64,000 nucleotides of DNA, from the NCBI GenBank assembly GCA_963769745.1, contig CAVYNB010000011.1, positions 46,133-110,132 on the forward strand, given 5' to 3'. Every line of letters starts with the position of its first letter. Within the stretch, counting starts at the first letter, position 1. Of this stretch, positions 42,496 through 51,806 are shown piece after piece. A program made the translations under genes and the position numbers. The notes under the pieces were generated by a model. That model was given only the letters and a program-made list of their open reading frames with translations, made no database searches and was not told the origin of the DNA. Source of the DNA: JALORV01 sp963769745. GTDB lineage: Bacteria; Pseudomonadota; Gammaproteobacteria; Burkholderiales; Burkholderiaceae_F.

Positions 42496-44623
42496 CTAAT
42501 TGAGCTTGTCGAGCGCCGCTAGGACCGTGTTCTCTGTCAGAAGTTCAGGCAGGACCGTCGGCTTGCCCGTACGGTCATAAAGGACATAGAGCGGCACGCC
42601 GTTGCGCCCGAATTCGGCGAGGGCACGCGTGATCTTTTCATCGCGGTTGGTCCAGTCGGCCTTCATGCGGACAATGTTGGAGTCGGCAAAGCGCGACTTG
42701 ACCTTGTCGGTGTTCAGCGCCACGCGCTTGTTGACCTGGCAGGTCACGCACCAGGCGGCCGTGAAGTCGACGAACACGGCCTTGCCCTGGCCGCGCAACT
42801 CGGCCAGCTTCTGCGGCGAGTACTCGACCCAGTCGGCACTGCTGCTGGCCCGGCCACCATTGGCGACCGGCTCCGACGTGGCGATCGGCGTGAACGTGAT
42901 CGGCGGCCAGAACGGCACCGACCAGCGCGACCCAGCGGAAGCGACTGGCCCCGCGCTGCGCGAGTCCGAGCGACCAGAGCGCAAACGCGACAGCCACCAG
43001 CACACCGAGGGCGAGCGCCACGCCGCCGGCATCGACCTGCTGTGCCAGCACCCACAGCAGCCAGACGCAGGTGGCAAACATCGGGAACGCCATGAACTGC
43101 TTGAACAGTTCCATCCAGCGGCCTGGCCGCGGCAGCTTTGCGAGCAGCGCCGGGAACAGCGTCAGCAGCAGATAGGGCGCCGCCATGCCGACACCGAGCA
43201 TCGCGAATACCGACAGCGCGATGGCCGCCGGCTGCGTGATCGCGTAACCGAGTGCCGCGCTCATGAAGGGCGCCGTGCAGGGTGACGCGACGATCACCGC
43301 CAGTACGCCGGTGCCGAAGCTGCCGCGCCAGTCGGACTTGCCCACCAGCGCATCGGCCGCCTTGGTATTGCCAAGGCCGCTGCCGAACGTGAACTCGTAC
43401 ACGCCGAGCAGGTTGAGCCCGATCACGAAGAACAGGATGGTGAGCAGCGTCACCACCCACGGCGTCTGCAACTGGAAGCCCCAGCCGAGCGCGCTGCCGG
43501 CCTGCTGCAAGGCGATCAGCAGTCCCGCCAGCAGCACGAACGAAAGAATCACGCCGACAGCGAATGCGGCACCGTGCGCGGCCATCGGTCCGCTATGCGT
43601 TCGGTGCTGCGCCAGGCCGATCAGCTTCAGCGACAGGACCGGAAACACGCACGGCATCAGGTTCAGGATCAGGCCGCCGACGAACGCCGCGCCCAGCGCC
43701 GCGATCAGCGACATCGTCGGTGCCGCTGCCGGGGCCGCGGCGGCCGACGTCATGGCGGCGGGACTGACCACTCCAGCCACGAGTGGCGCTTCGACGACGG
43801 CCGTCCAGCCGCCCGGCTTGGCCGGGCCGCCGTTGACGACGAGGACGCCTGCGAGTGACTTTGCGTCGGCCTTCACCGGCTGCGCCGCGGTCAGGTAGAG
43901 CGCCACGCCGTCGCTGCGGTTCAGTACCTGCGCGGCGGCGGGCTCGATGCGGGCTTCCTCGAGCGGGAAGAACTCGATCGCATCGGCCTTCGTGCCCGAC
44001 GGCAGATCGAACGCGAGGCGGATGCGGTTGGACTCGATCGTGCCGCGCGCCGCGAGGCCCGGCACCTTCGCCGGCACCAGCTTGCGCGTCGCCGTGAACA
44101 AGCTCGCATGTGACGACGGAGCGGACGCTGCCTTCACCGGCAGGGTCAGGCTCACGTCCGCGCTGCCCGGGATGCAGACATCCTTGCATTCGAGCCATTC
44201 GACCTTGGCATTCAGCGTGACGGGCGTGCCCGTTTTGACGTCGCCGACCTGCACGGTGGTCAGCAGCAGCGTGTCACCCTCGTAGCCAAAGTTCATCAAC
44301 GGCCCGGCGGGCATGCGATGCGGGTGCGGCCACTCGATCGGTCCTGCGGTCATCCCGGCGGGCAGCTGCCACTCGATGCGCGTCGGCAGCCCGGAGTCCC
44401 CCGGCACCTGCCAGTAGGTATGCCACTCGCTCTCGTGCTTGAGCCGCAGGCCGACCTGCAACGGCTGGCCCGGCACGATCGCATCGGTCGCCGCGACCAG
44501 TTCCGCCTTCACGTGCGGATCCGGGGCACCGAAGCGCGGCAGGGACTGTGCGATGGCCGCCGCGCTGAGCAGTGACAGCAGGGCGGCCGTAAGGAGGGGG
44601 GTGAGGAATCGTCGCGTATGCAT
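42496..44623 (-). CDS. dsbD: Thiol:disulfide interchange protein DsbD-like, frameshifted
   Basis: It carries electrons from cytoplasmic thioredoxin to the periplasm. It has a signal peptide (MHTRRFLTPLLTAALL...), an N-terminal DsbD/ScsB-type domain with 'LECKDVCIPGSADV' (CxxxxC), eight membrane helices with 'LMPCVFPVLSLKLIG' and 'VASPCTAPFMSAALG' (the two redox Cys), and a C-terminal thioredoxin domain with 'AWCVTCQVNKR' (CxxC). At about 42901 one extra base breaks the frame; repair gives 'LVGAVLAAITFTPIATSEP'. The repaired length is 708 residues. It is downstream of hemL on the same strand, and the redoxin gene follows. Confidence 0.92.
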
Positions 44624-44672
44624 GGTGTGATTTTCGTCCATCGGGAGCCTCAATGGTTCCCGGCCAAACGGC

Positions 44673-45986
44673 CTAGCCGGCCGCCAGTTCGGCGATCCCC
44701 GCGAATGCGTCACGCGCGGCGGCCAGTGTTGCATCGATCACTGCCGCATCATGCGCCATCGAGACGAATCCGGCTTCGAAGGCTGACGGGGCCAGATAAA
44801 CGCCGCGCTCCAGCATGGCGTGGAAGAACCGGTTGAAGCGCTCCTTGTCACCCGCCATGACCTGCGCGTAGGTCGCCGGCGGCTCGGCCGCGAAGTAGAT
44901 GCCAAACATGCCGCCGACGCTATCGCCCGAGAAAGCTAAGCCGGGCGATGCGGCACGAGCGGCCTCAGCCAGGCCGGTCACCAGGGCGCCGGTGCGCTGG
45001 GTCAGGTTCTCGTAAAAGCCCGGCCGCTGGATTTCGCGCAGCGTCGCCAGGCCGCACGCCACGGCGACCGGATTGCCCGACAGCGTGCCCGCCTGGTAGA
45101 CGCCTCCGAGCGGGGCGAGGTGCTGCATGATCTCGCGCTTGCCGCCGAAGGCCGCCACCGGCATGCCGCCGCCAATCACCTTGCCGAGCACGGTCATGTC
45201 CGGATCGATGCCGTACAACGCCTGAGCGCCACCAAGCGCGACGCGGAACCCCGACATGACTTCGTCGAACACGAGAATTGCGCCGTGTTTCGCCGTCAAT
45301 TCACGCATCGTTTGCAGGAACTCGGCGGTCGAGCGCACCAGGTTCATGTTGCCCGCGATCGGCTCGACGATGACGCAGGCGATGTCGTCACCGTGCTGGC
45401 GGAAGGCGTCTTCCAGTTGCTGCGGCTCGTTGTAGTCGAGCACCAGCGTGTGCTGCGTGATCTCCGCCGGTACGCCTGCGCTGCTGGGATTGCCGAACGT
45501 CAGCAGCCCCGAGCCTGCCTTCACCAGCAGGCTGTCGGCGTGCCCGTGGTAGCAGCCCTCGAACTTGATGATCTTTCGTCGTCCCTTGCCGTTTCCGGCG
45601 GCGCCGCGCGCCAGGCGGATTGCGCTCATCGCCGCTTCGGTGCCCGACGACACCAGTCGCAGCTGCTGCATCGACGGCACCAGCTTCAGCAGTTCCTCGG
45701 CCATGACGACCTCGGCCTCGGTCGGCGCGCCGTAGGACAGGCCGCGCGCTGCGGCTTCCTGAACGGCTTTGACCACGGCCGGATGGCCATGGCCAAGGAT
45801 CATCGGTCCCCAGGAGCCGATGTAGTCGATGTACCGCTTGCCATCGGCATCCCAGAAGTACGGACCCTCCGCACGCTCGATGAAGCGCGGCGTGCCACCG
45901 ACGGAACGAAAGGCCCGCACCGGCGAGTTCACGCCGCCGGGAATCGATCGCTGGGCGCGCTCAAACAGCTGTTCGTTGCGTGTCAT
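44673..45986 (-). CDS. hemL: Glutamate-1-semialdehyde 2,1-aminomutase
   Basis: It makes 5-aminolevulinate for haem in the C5 pathway. The 437 residues show 'GGVNSPVRAFRSVGG', 'GSWGPMILGHGHP', 'EGCYHGHADSLLVKAGSG' blocks, 'DEVMSGFRVALGG' and the PLP-lysine region 'GGGMPVAAFGGKREIM'. 'GTLSGNPVAVACG' follows. The length matches the family (about 427). Its start overlaps the end of thiE by 26 bases; dsbD lies 50 bases downstream. Confidence 0.97.
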   Translation of the reverse strand: MTRNEQLFERAQRSIPGGVNSPVRAFRSVGGTPRFIERAEGPYFWDADGKRYIDYIGSWGPMILGHGHPAVVKAVQEAAARGLSYGAPTEAEVVMAEELLKLVPSMQQLRLVSSGTEAAMSAIRLARGAAGNGKGRRKIIKFEGCYHGHADSLLVKAGSGLLTFGNPSSAGVPAEITQHTLVLDYNEPQQLEDAFRQHGDDIACVIVEPIAGNMNLVRSTAEFLQTMRELTAKHGAILVFDEVMSGFRVALGGAQALYGIDPDMTVLGKVIGGGMPVAAFGGKREIMQHLAPLGGVYQAGTLSGNPVAVACGLATLREIQRPGFYENLTQRTGALVTGLAEAARAASPGLAFSGDSVGGMFGIYFAAEPPATYAQVMAGDKERFNRFFHAMLERGVYLAPSAFEAGFVSMAHDAAVIDATLAAARDAFAGIAELAAG

Positions 45987-46656
45987 GCTGAATCAACCCT
46001 TCCTTGAATTCCTGTTGCAGGTCCCGGACCGCCTGGCCAGGATCCCCGGCATCGAAAACGGCGCTGATCAGCGCGGCGGCATGCGCACCGGCTGCGCTGA
46101 CCGAACCGATGTTGGTCGCATCGATGCCGCCGATCGCGACCACGCGCTGCTGCGGGAACTGCTCGCGCGCGTCGCGCAGCATCCCCAGCGACGCGCGCAC
46201 CGCGGCCGGCTTGGTGACCGAGGCAAAGACGGATCCGAAGGCGAGCAGATCCGCCCCGGCGTCGACCGCGCGACGTGCGCGCTCCAGGTCGTTGTAACAG
46301 GACACACCGAGCAACTGGTTCGGCAAGCGTCGGCGCGCAACGGCGATGTCACCGTCATCGCGGCCGAGGTGAACGCCGTCGGCCTCGAGTTCGACCGCCA
46401 GGTCGATATCGTCATTGACCACGAAGAGCGCCCCGTGCCGCCGTGCGAGGGCCTGCAGGACGCGCGCCTGCGCGCGCCGATCCTCCGCGGAGGCCCGCTT
46501 GTTGCGGTACTGGACCATCGCGACGCCAGCCGCCACGGCGGCCCCGAAGCGGGCGGCCATCGCGTCGAAGTCGCCCGGCCCGACGTCCGGCGTCAGCAGA
46601 TAGACGCCGGTGACGCGGTCGAGCAGAGCGCGCCGATCCGGACGATCAGTTGACAT
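45961..46656 (-). CDS. thiE: Thiamine-phosphate synthase
   Basis: It joins HMP-pyrophosphate to thiazole phosphate, giving TMP. The 231 residues from ATG 46656 have 'GVYLLTPDVGPGDFDAMA', 'GVAMVQYRNKRASAEDR' (pyrophosphate-binding), 'LFVVNDDIDLAVELEADGVHLGRDD' blocks, and 'LLGVSCYNDLERA' with 'VVAIGGIDATNIG'. An upstream start is rejected because it runs into thiD. The product is used by ThiL, encoded at 25.6 kb. Confidence 0.95.
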   Translation of the reverse strand: MSTDRPDRRALLDRVTGVYLLTPDVGPGDFDAMAARFGAAVAAGVAMVQYRNKRASAEDRRAQARVLQALARRHGALFVVNDDIDLAVELEADGVHLGRDDGDIAVARRRLPNQLLGVSCYNDLERARRAVDAGADLLAFGSVFASVTKPAAVRASLGMLRDAREQFPQQRVVAIGGIDATNIGSVSAAGAHAAALISAVFDAGDPGQAVRDLQQEFKEGLIQHDTQRTAV

Positions 46657-47500
46657 CGTTGCTGCCCTCATCGTCCTCATCGTCGTCGCCGGCCCAGAAC
46701 AGACGATCGGGGATCGCCACGCCAATGCCTGCGCTGAATGCATGCACCAGTGCCGCGGCGGTGTACTGCGAGGCCTCCTGCGACGCCTCGGGGACATCCA
46801 GTCCCTGCGCCAGCAATCCGGCGATCGCCGCCGACAGGGTGTCGCCGGCTCCGTGAATCCGCGTCGACACCGCGTCCACGCGCGGCAAGGAATCGTTGCG
46901 CACCATCCCGGTCTCGTCGTACAGCGCGTTGATCACCAGGCTCGATCCCGGCTCGGCGTCCGTCATGAGCACAAACTCGGCACCCCAGCCGATGATCTCG
47001 CGTGCGCAGGCGGCTGCCGGCAGGTCGTGGCTGCGGTCCTCGTCATCATCGGCAAGACTGACCAGCCGACGCGCCTGAGCGAGATTGACGGTCACGATGG
47101 TCGTCTGCGGCATCAGCAGCTCGCGCAATGCAGCCGCCAGTTCACCGCTCGTGTCGTCATCGCCGGTGCGGTCGAGCACCGGATCGAGCACGACCGGCAC
47201 GGTGTCGTAATCGGCCAGGATGCTGGCGATCGACTGCATCTGATCGACACTTCCGATCGCCCCGACCTTGAAGGCAGACACGGCCATGTTCTGCAGCACC
47301 GCCTGCGCCTGGCCTTCGACAAGTTCTTCGTCGACGGCAATCCAGTCGTGCGTGAACTGGTCCTCGGCGGTCGCGATCGCGGTAATCACGCTTGCCGGAT
47401 GACAGCCCATGCTGGCAATCGCAAGCTGGTCGGCCTGCATGCCGGCGGCACCGGTCGCGTCGGACACGCCAAAGCTGAGCACTACGGGAAGCGTCGGCAT
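46646..47500 (-). CDS. thiD: Hydroxymethylpyrimidine (phosphate) kinase
   Basis: A ribokinase-fold enzyme phosphorylating HMP and HMP-P. The 284 residues include 'SFGVSDATGAAGMQADQLAIASMGCHP' blocks (the usual 'SDxSGGAGIQADLK' with Ala-Thr changes), 'KVGAIGSVDQMQSI', 'PVVLDPVLDRTGDD' and the anion hole 'RIHGAGDTLSAAIAG'. It has an acidic run ('SLADDDEDRSHD') and an acidic C-terminal tail ('DDDEDDEGSNDVN'), the latter unusual. It overlaps thiE by 11 bases and heads the thiD-thiE-hemL run. It is divergent from the rubredoxin gene. Confidence 0.93.
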   Translation of the reverse strand: MPTLPVVLSFGVSDATGAAGMQADQLAIASMGCHPASVITAIATAEDQFTHDWIAVDEELVEGQAQAVLQNMAVSAFKVGAIGSVDQMQSIASILADYDTVPVVLDPVLDRTGDDDTSGELAAALRELLMPQTTIVTVNLAQARRLVSLADDDEDRSHDLPAAACAREIIGWGAEFVLMTDAEPGSSLVINALYDETGMVRNDSLPRVDAVSTRIHGAGDTLSAAIAGLLAQGLDVPEASQEASQYTAAALVHAFSAGIGVAIPDRLFWAGDDDEDDEGSNDVN

Positions 47501-47605
47501 CCGTGGGTATCGAAAATGTCTCGCAAAACGAACGATGCTACGCGGGCGCGACTCGCTAGCGCGAAGGCGGTAGCGGAGACCTATGAGCCCACGTTATGAT
47601 CCTCG

Positions 47606-47630
47606 GCTAAGTGTTTGATTTTAGCCGCTG
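47606..47630. promoter_or_regulatory. Short inverted repeat in the thiD-rubredoxin intergenic region
   Basis: CGGCTAA and TTAGCCG are separated by about ten bases, just after a TATGAT box (about 47596). This could be an operator or the 5' hairpin of the rubredoxin message. No TPP riboswitch is seen on the thiD side. Confidence 0.3.
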
Positions 47631-47662
47631 AGCGACCGATTAGGTGCTCAAGTTCCTGAGCC

Positions 47663-47848
47663 ATGATGACGACCAACGTGGGGACGAAAACCTGGATGTG
47701 TCTGATCTGCGGTTGGATCTACGACGAGGCCGCCGGCGTGCCTGAGTCGGGGATTGCTGCCGGGACGCGCTGGGAAGAGATCCCGCCGAACTGGACGTGC
47801 CCCGAGTGCGGGGCGCGCAAGGAAGATTTCGAAATGGTCGAAATCTGA
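47663..47848 (+). CDS. Rubredoxin
   Basis: A one-iron electron-transfer protein of 61 residues. The Fe(Cys)4 site is made by 'MCLICGWIYDEAAG' and 'WTCPECGARKEDFEMVEI', both CxxC-G. The N-terminus has two Met in a row (47663 and 47666); either may be the start. The gene next to thiD and upstream of pilG is a conserved betaproteobacterial arrangement; its electron partner is unknown. Confidence 0.95.
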   Translation: MMTTNVGTKTWMCLICGWIYDEAAGVPESGIAAGTRWEEIPPNWTCPECGARKEDFEMVEI

Positions 47849-48005
47849 CCGCGGAACCGCGGTTTTCGACACGGCGTGTGCTTGCGGCTTCGTATACAAA
47901 CTCGAAGATCGGTCGATCACATCGTTCGCGAGTTGCTGCCACGGCGAGTCCCGCATGGCATTGACCGGCGGCGTCCAGGGGCCGGTTAAGGATCGAGGAC
48001 ACGAC

Positions 48006-48401
48006 ATGGCGGCACAGGATTTCACGGACATTCGCGGCAAGAAGGTGATGGTGATCGACGACTCGAACACCATACGCCGCAGCGCGGAGATCTTTCTTAC
48101 GCAGGCCGGCTGCCAGGTGATCCTGGCGCAGGATGGCTTCGAGGCGCTGTCCAAGATCAACGATCACCAGCCGAGCATCATCTTCTGCGACATCCTGATG
48201 CCGCGTCTCGACGGCTATCAGACCTGCGCGCTGATCAAGCGCAGTCCGCGCTTTCACAAGACGCCGGTCGTGATGCTGTCGTCGAAGGACGGACTGTTCG
48301 ACCGCGCGCGGGGTCGCATGGTCGGATCGAGCGAATACCTGACCAAGCCGTTCACGAAGGACAGCCTGCTGTCGGCCGTGAAGCAGCATTCGATGAACTA
48401 A
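48006..48401 (+). CDS. pilG: Type IV pilus response regulator PilG
   Basis: A single-domain CheY-like receiver of the Pil-Chp system. The 131 residues have the acidic pocket 'MVIDDSNTIRRSAEIFLTQAG', the phosphoryl Asp in 'IIFCDILMPRLDGYQTCALIK', the Ser/Thr switch 'VVMLSSKDG' and Lys in 'EYLTKPFTKDSL'. GAGGA lies before ATG 48006. In Pseudomonas, PilG promotes pilus extension through PilB and adenylate cyclase. It is the first gene of the pilGHIJ-chpA unit. Confidence 0.93.
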   Translation: MAAQDFTDIRGKKVMVIDDSNTIRRSAEIFLTQAGCQVILAQDGFEALSKINDHQPSIIFCDILMPRLDGYQTCALIKRSPRFHKTPVVMLSSKDGLFDRARGRMVGSSEYLTKPFTKDSLLSAVKQHSMN

Positions 48402-48425
48402 TACTCGGGCCTTAGCGGGGGGCCA

Positions 48426-48791
48426 ATGCCTATCAAGAAAGTACTGATCGTCGACGACTCGCCGACCGAGCGCTTCTTCCTCAATGAACTGCTGACCAAG
48501 CAGGGCTATGCCGTCTCGACCGCGGAGAACGCCGAGGAAGCCATGATGAAGGTCAAGGCGGTCATGCCGGATCTGATCCTGATGGATGTCGTCATGCCCG
48601 GCCAAAACGGCTTCCAGCTGACGCGCGCGCTGTCCAAGGACCCGGTCACGCAGGACATTCCGATCATCATGTGCACCAGCAAGAACCAGCAGACCGACCG
48701 CATCTGGGGCCTGCGACAGGGTGCACGCGACTACATCACCAAGCCGGTCAAGCCCGAAGAGCTGATCGAGAAGATCGCTGCGCTCGGCTGA
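48426..48791 (+). CDS. pilH: Type IV pilus response regulator PilH
   Basis: The second CheY-like receiver: 121 residues with 'VLIVDDSPTERFFLNELLTKQG', 'LILMDVVMPGQNGFQLTRALS' (phosphoryl Asp), 'PIIMCTSKNQQTD' and 'DYITKPVKPEELIEKI'. PilH counteracts PilG and may act as a phosphate sink or on retraction. It follows pilG by 24 bases and precedes pilI by 11. Confidence 0.93.
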   Translation: MPIKKVLIVDDSPTERFFLNELLTKQGYAVSTAENAEEAMMKVKAVMPDLILMDVVMPGQNGFQLTRALSKDPVTQDIPIIMCTSKNQQTDRIWGLRQGARDYITKPVKPEELIEKIAALG

Positions 48792-48802
48792 CCCCAAACG
48801 CC

Positions 48803-49339
48803 ATGGCTACCCAACGCGACGTCAGTCCACGACAGCTGGTCAAGCTGCGCGAGTTCTCGACGCAGCTGGCGCAGCGGCTGAAGGAAGCCCCGAACCTGCC
48901 GACGGAGCCGACGCGTCTGGCGATTCGTATCGGTGTCGAGAACTACCTGGTCGAGATGGGACTGGCGGCCGAGATCGTGTCGCTGCCCGAGATCGCGCGC
49001 GTGCCCTGGACCAAGCCCTGGTACCGCGGGCTGGCGAATGTCCGCGGCCGGCTCGTCGGGGTCATCGATCTGCAGCACCTGATGGGCCGTGAACCCCTCG
49101 GGGCCGAGCAGGGTCAGCAATTGCTGGTGCTCGGTGAGGGGCTCGGAGTCGCGGCCGGAATTCTCATCACCCGGGCGTTCGGGATCCGCAATCTGAAGGA
49201 TCTCGAATCGGTCGACACTGCGGTGTCGGCATCGGGGTGGGAACGCAGCCGCTATCGCGATCTCGAGGGCATGACGCTGACCGAGCTCGATCTGCGCGAA
49301 GTGGCGGCAGCACCGGCCTTTACGGCGATCAATGCTTGA
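48803..49339 (+). CDS. pilI: CheW-like adaptor PilI
   Basis: A 178-residue scaffold connecting the receptor PilJ with the kinase. The CheW fold shows in 'RLAIRIGVENYLVEMGLAAEIVSLPEIARVPWTKPWYRGLANVRGRLVGVIDLQHLMG' (short blocks 'GLANVRGRLVGVIDL' being most diagnostic). ATG 48803 is chosen because it follows the pilH stop and starts at the family N-terminus. pilJ follows after 109 bases. Confidence 0.93.
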   Translation: MATQRDVSPRQLVKLREFSTQLAQRLKEAPNLPTEPTRLAIRIGVENYLVEMGLAAEIVSLPEIARVPWTKPWYRGLANVRGRLVGVIDLQHLMGREPLGAEQGQQLLVLGEGLGVAAGILITRAFGIRNLKDLESVDTAVSASGWERSRYRDLEGMTLTELDLREVAAAPAFTAINA

Positions 49340-49448
49340 GCGCAGCAGGCCGCGCGCCGGCCTGCCGTGCAGGGAACGCGTAGCGCCGTCGATTGCGACG
49401 GAGAGCATGGCCCGGCAGAGCCGGGTTGAGGATATGGCGGAGGACTAG

Positions 49449-51674
49449 ATGGCACTCGAAATGGGTTCGCTCTTCAAGCGCAAGTCGCGCGAGCGCAAGA
49501 GCAGGGATGCGGCGGAGCCAGTCCGCGGCGCGGCGAGCCCGCCGCCGAAGACCGTGATGATCGATCGCGGCAACGAGGGCATGACGATGCAGCTGGTGGA
49601 CCGGCTGCTCGCCGTCAAGCTGCCGCTGATCGGCGACAAGCCGGTCAACACCCAGGTGCAGGTGCTGCTGATCCTGCTCGGCTTCAGCTTCGTCGTCCTG
49701 GTGGCGGTGCTGTTCTTCGACAACCGGCTGGCGGCCAATGGCGCGTTGCAGACCGAAATCGTTGGCGACACCCTGATGCACACGCAGCGCCTGGCGAAGG
49801 CCGCGCCAAATGCCGTCGAGGGCGTCCGCGAGGCATTCGTCGAGCTGCGTGAGAGCCGCGACGCCATTGCAGCCAACCTCGACGCGCTGGCCAACGGCGA
49901 CTCCTTGCGCAACCTGTCACCGTCGGCCTCGGACCTGCAGCCGCCGCTCGCCAAGCTGATCGACCGCTGGCGCACGAGCGAGGCGGCCGCTTCCGTGATC
50001 ATCGCCAATGAAAAGGCGCTGCTCGCGTTCGGCGACGTGATCAGGAAAATCAACGATGCCAGCCCGCGCCTGCAGCAGCTGACCGAGGAAATCACCGCGC
50101 TCAAGCTGCAGTCCGGCGCCCCGGCGCGCGAGATCGCCACGGCCGCCCAGCTCGTCACGCTGACGCAACGGCTGGGCAAGAGCGCGAACTCGCTGGTGGC
50201 CGGCAGCTCCGCCAACGCGGAGGTCGCGCTGACGCTCGGGCGCGACATCAACCAGTTCCGTGACCTGACGCAGGCACTGCTTGCCGGTTCCGACACCCTG
50301 CGCCTGGCGGCGGCCACCGACACCGAGACGCGCGTGCGGCTGCAGGAGCTGACGAAGGTGTACGGCGAATTCCAGACCTCGATTGCCGGCGCGATCGGTA
50401 GCCTGCAGGCGATCGTGCAAGGCAAGGAAGCCGAGCTGGCCATCCTGCGCGACTCCGAGCAGCTGCGCCAGCAGGTGACCGAACTCGGCGGCCTCTACAC
50501 GAAGGAGCAGGCCACTCGCAAGGTCAACCTCTTCATCATGGCGCTGTTCGCAATCGGCCTGTTGCTGTGCGCCGTCGCGATCGTCAAGGTGCTGCTCGAA
50601 GACACGCGCAAGCGCGCGGCCGAAGCCGAGATCCAGCGGATGCAGGCCGAGCGCCTCGAGCAGGAGGCCAAGCGCACCAACGAAACGAATCAGGCCGCCA
50701 TTCTGCGGCTGATGAACGAGCTGCAGGAGGTCGCCGACGGCAACCTCACGGTGCAGGCCACAGTGTCGGAGGACATCACCGGCGCCATCGCGGACTCGGT
50801 CAATTACACGGTGGAGGAGCTGCGCGGCCTGGTGGGCCGCATCAACAACACCGCCGAGCAGGTCAACACCGCATCCACTGCCGCACGCGACATCGCGACG
50901 CGCCTGCTGACCGCGTCCGAAGCGCAGTCCAAGGAGATCAAGGACACCGGCGACAAGGTGCTGAAAATGGCATCGCAGATCAACGATGTCTCCAAGAGCG
51001 CGGGCGAGTCGGCCAAGGTGGCGCGCGCATCGCTCGATGCGGCCGAGCGCGGCCAGCGCGCGGTGTTCAACCAGATCGCCGGCATGAACGAGATCCGCGA
51101 GCAGATCCAGGAAACGGCGAAGCGGATCAAGCGACTGGGCGAGTCGTCGCAGGAGATCGGCGAGATCGTCGAACTGATCACGGACATCACCGAACAGACG
51201 AACGTGCTGGCGCTGAACGCCGCGATCCAGGCGGCATCGGCCGGTGACGCCGGCCGAGGCTTCTCGGTCGTGGCCGAGGAGGTGCAGCGCCTGGCCGACC
51301 GCTCTGCCGAGGCGGCCAAGCAGATCGGCGCGCTGGTGCGCACGATTCAGACCGACACGCAGGACGCGGTGGCGGCCATGGAAAAGAGCACGCAGGGCGT
51401 GGTCGAGGGAACGAAGCTGTCCGATGCGGCCGGCAATGCGCTGGGCGACATCGGTCGCGTTTCACGGCAGCTGGCTGAACTGATCGAACGCATTGCGTCG
51501 ACGACGAATGACCAGGCGAGTTCGGCCGGCGGCGTGGCGCAATCGATCGAGCGAATTCTGGCGGTAACGGAGCAGACCTCGCACGGCACGCGACAGGCGG
51601 CCCAGTCGATCGGTCAGCTGGCGACGCTGGCGCGGGAGCTGAAGGCCTCGGTCGCGCGATTCCGGGTGGGGTAG
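49449..51674 (+). CDS. pilJ: Type IV pilus methyl-accepting chemoreceptor PilJ
   Basis: A membrane receptor of 741 residues. There is a cytoplasmic start, one membrane helix at about 75-95 ('LLILLGFSFVVLVAVLFF'), a helical periplasmic sensor with the PilJ-type repeats ('SLASPRLQQL'-like 'NDASPRLQQLTEEI', 'LTLGRDINQFRDLTQALLAGS'), a second helix at about 358-382, a HAMP segment and the signalling domain with the hairpin tip 'ITDITEQTNVLALNAAIQAASAGDAGRGFSVVAEEVQRLA' blocks. It signals through PilI to the ChpA kinase, sensing pilus tension in Pseudomonas. Confidence 0.95.
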   Translation: MALEMGSLFKRKSRERKSRDAAEPVRGAASPPPKTVMIDRGNEGMTMQLVDRLLAVKLPLIGDKPVNTQVQVLLILLGFSFVVLVAVLFFDNRLAANGALQTEIVGDTLMHTQRLAKAAPNAVEGVREAFVELRESRDAIAANLDALANGDSLRNLSPSASDLQPPLAKLIDRWRTSEAAASVIIANEKALLAFGDVIRKINDASPRLQQLTEEITALKLQSGAPAREIATAAQLVTLTQRLGKSANSLVAGSSANAEVALTLGRDINQFRDLTQALLAGSDTLRLAAATDTETRVRLQELTKVYGEFQTSIAGAIGSLQAIVQGKEAELAILRDSEQLRQQVTELGGLYTKEQATRKVNLFIMALFAIGLLLCAVAIVKVLLEDTRKRAAEAEIQRMQAERLEQEAKRTNETNQAAILRLMNELQEVADGNLTVQATVSEDITGAIADSVNYTVEELRGLVGRINNTAEQVNTASTAARDIATRLLTASEAQSKEIKDTGDKVLKMASQINDVSKSAGESAKVARASLDAAERGQRAVFNQIAGMNEIREQIQETAKRIKRLGESSQEIGEIVELITDITEQTNVLALNAAIQAASAGDAGRGFSVVAEEVQRLADRSAEAAKQIGALVRTIQTDTQDAVAAMEKSTQGVVEGTKLSDAAGNALGDIGRVSRQLAELIERIASTTNDQASSAGGVAQSIERILAVTEQTSHGTRQAAQSIGQLATLARELKASVARFRVG

Positions 51675-51806
51675 CGCGCAGGTGTGGAACCCTGTTTCTT
51701 GCGCCTGGTTTGCGAAAAGTCGCCGGCAGAGCCGGTCGAATTTTCGTCAGTGGCCGCAAGGTAACGGCGGGACACTCGCGGTCGTGACGCATTAGGCGAG
51801 GACTTC

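Noticed and set aside
47501..47662. TPP riboswitch upstream of thiD
   Set aside because: The conserved CTGAGA and ACCTGA-type core is not present on the minus strand; only a short inverted repeat is seen.
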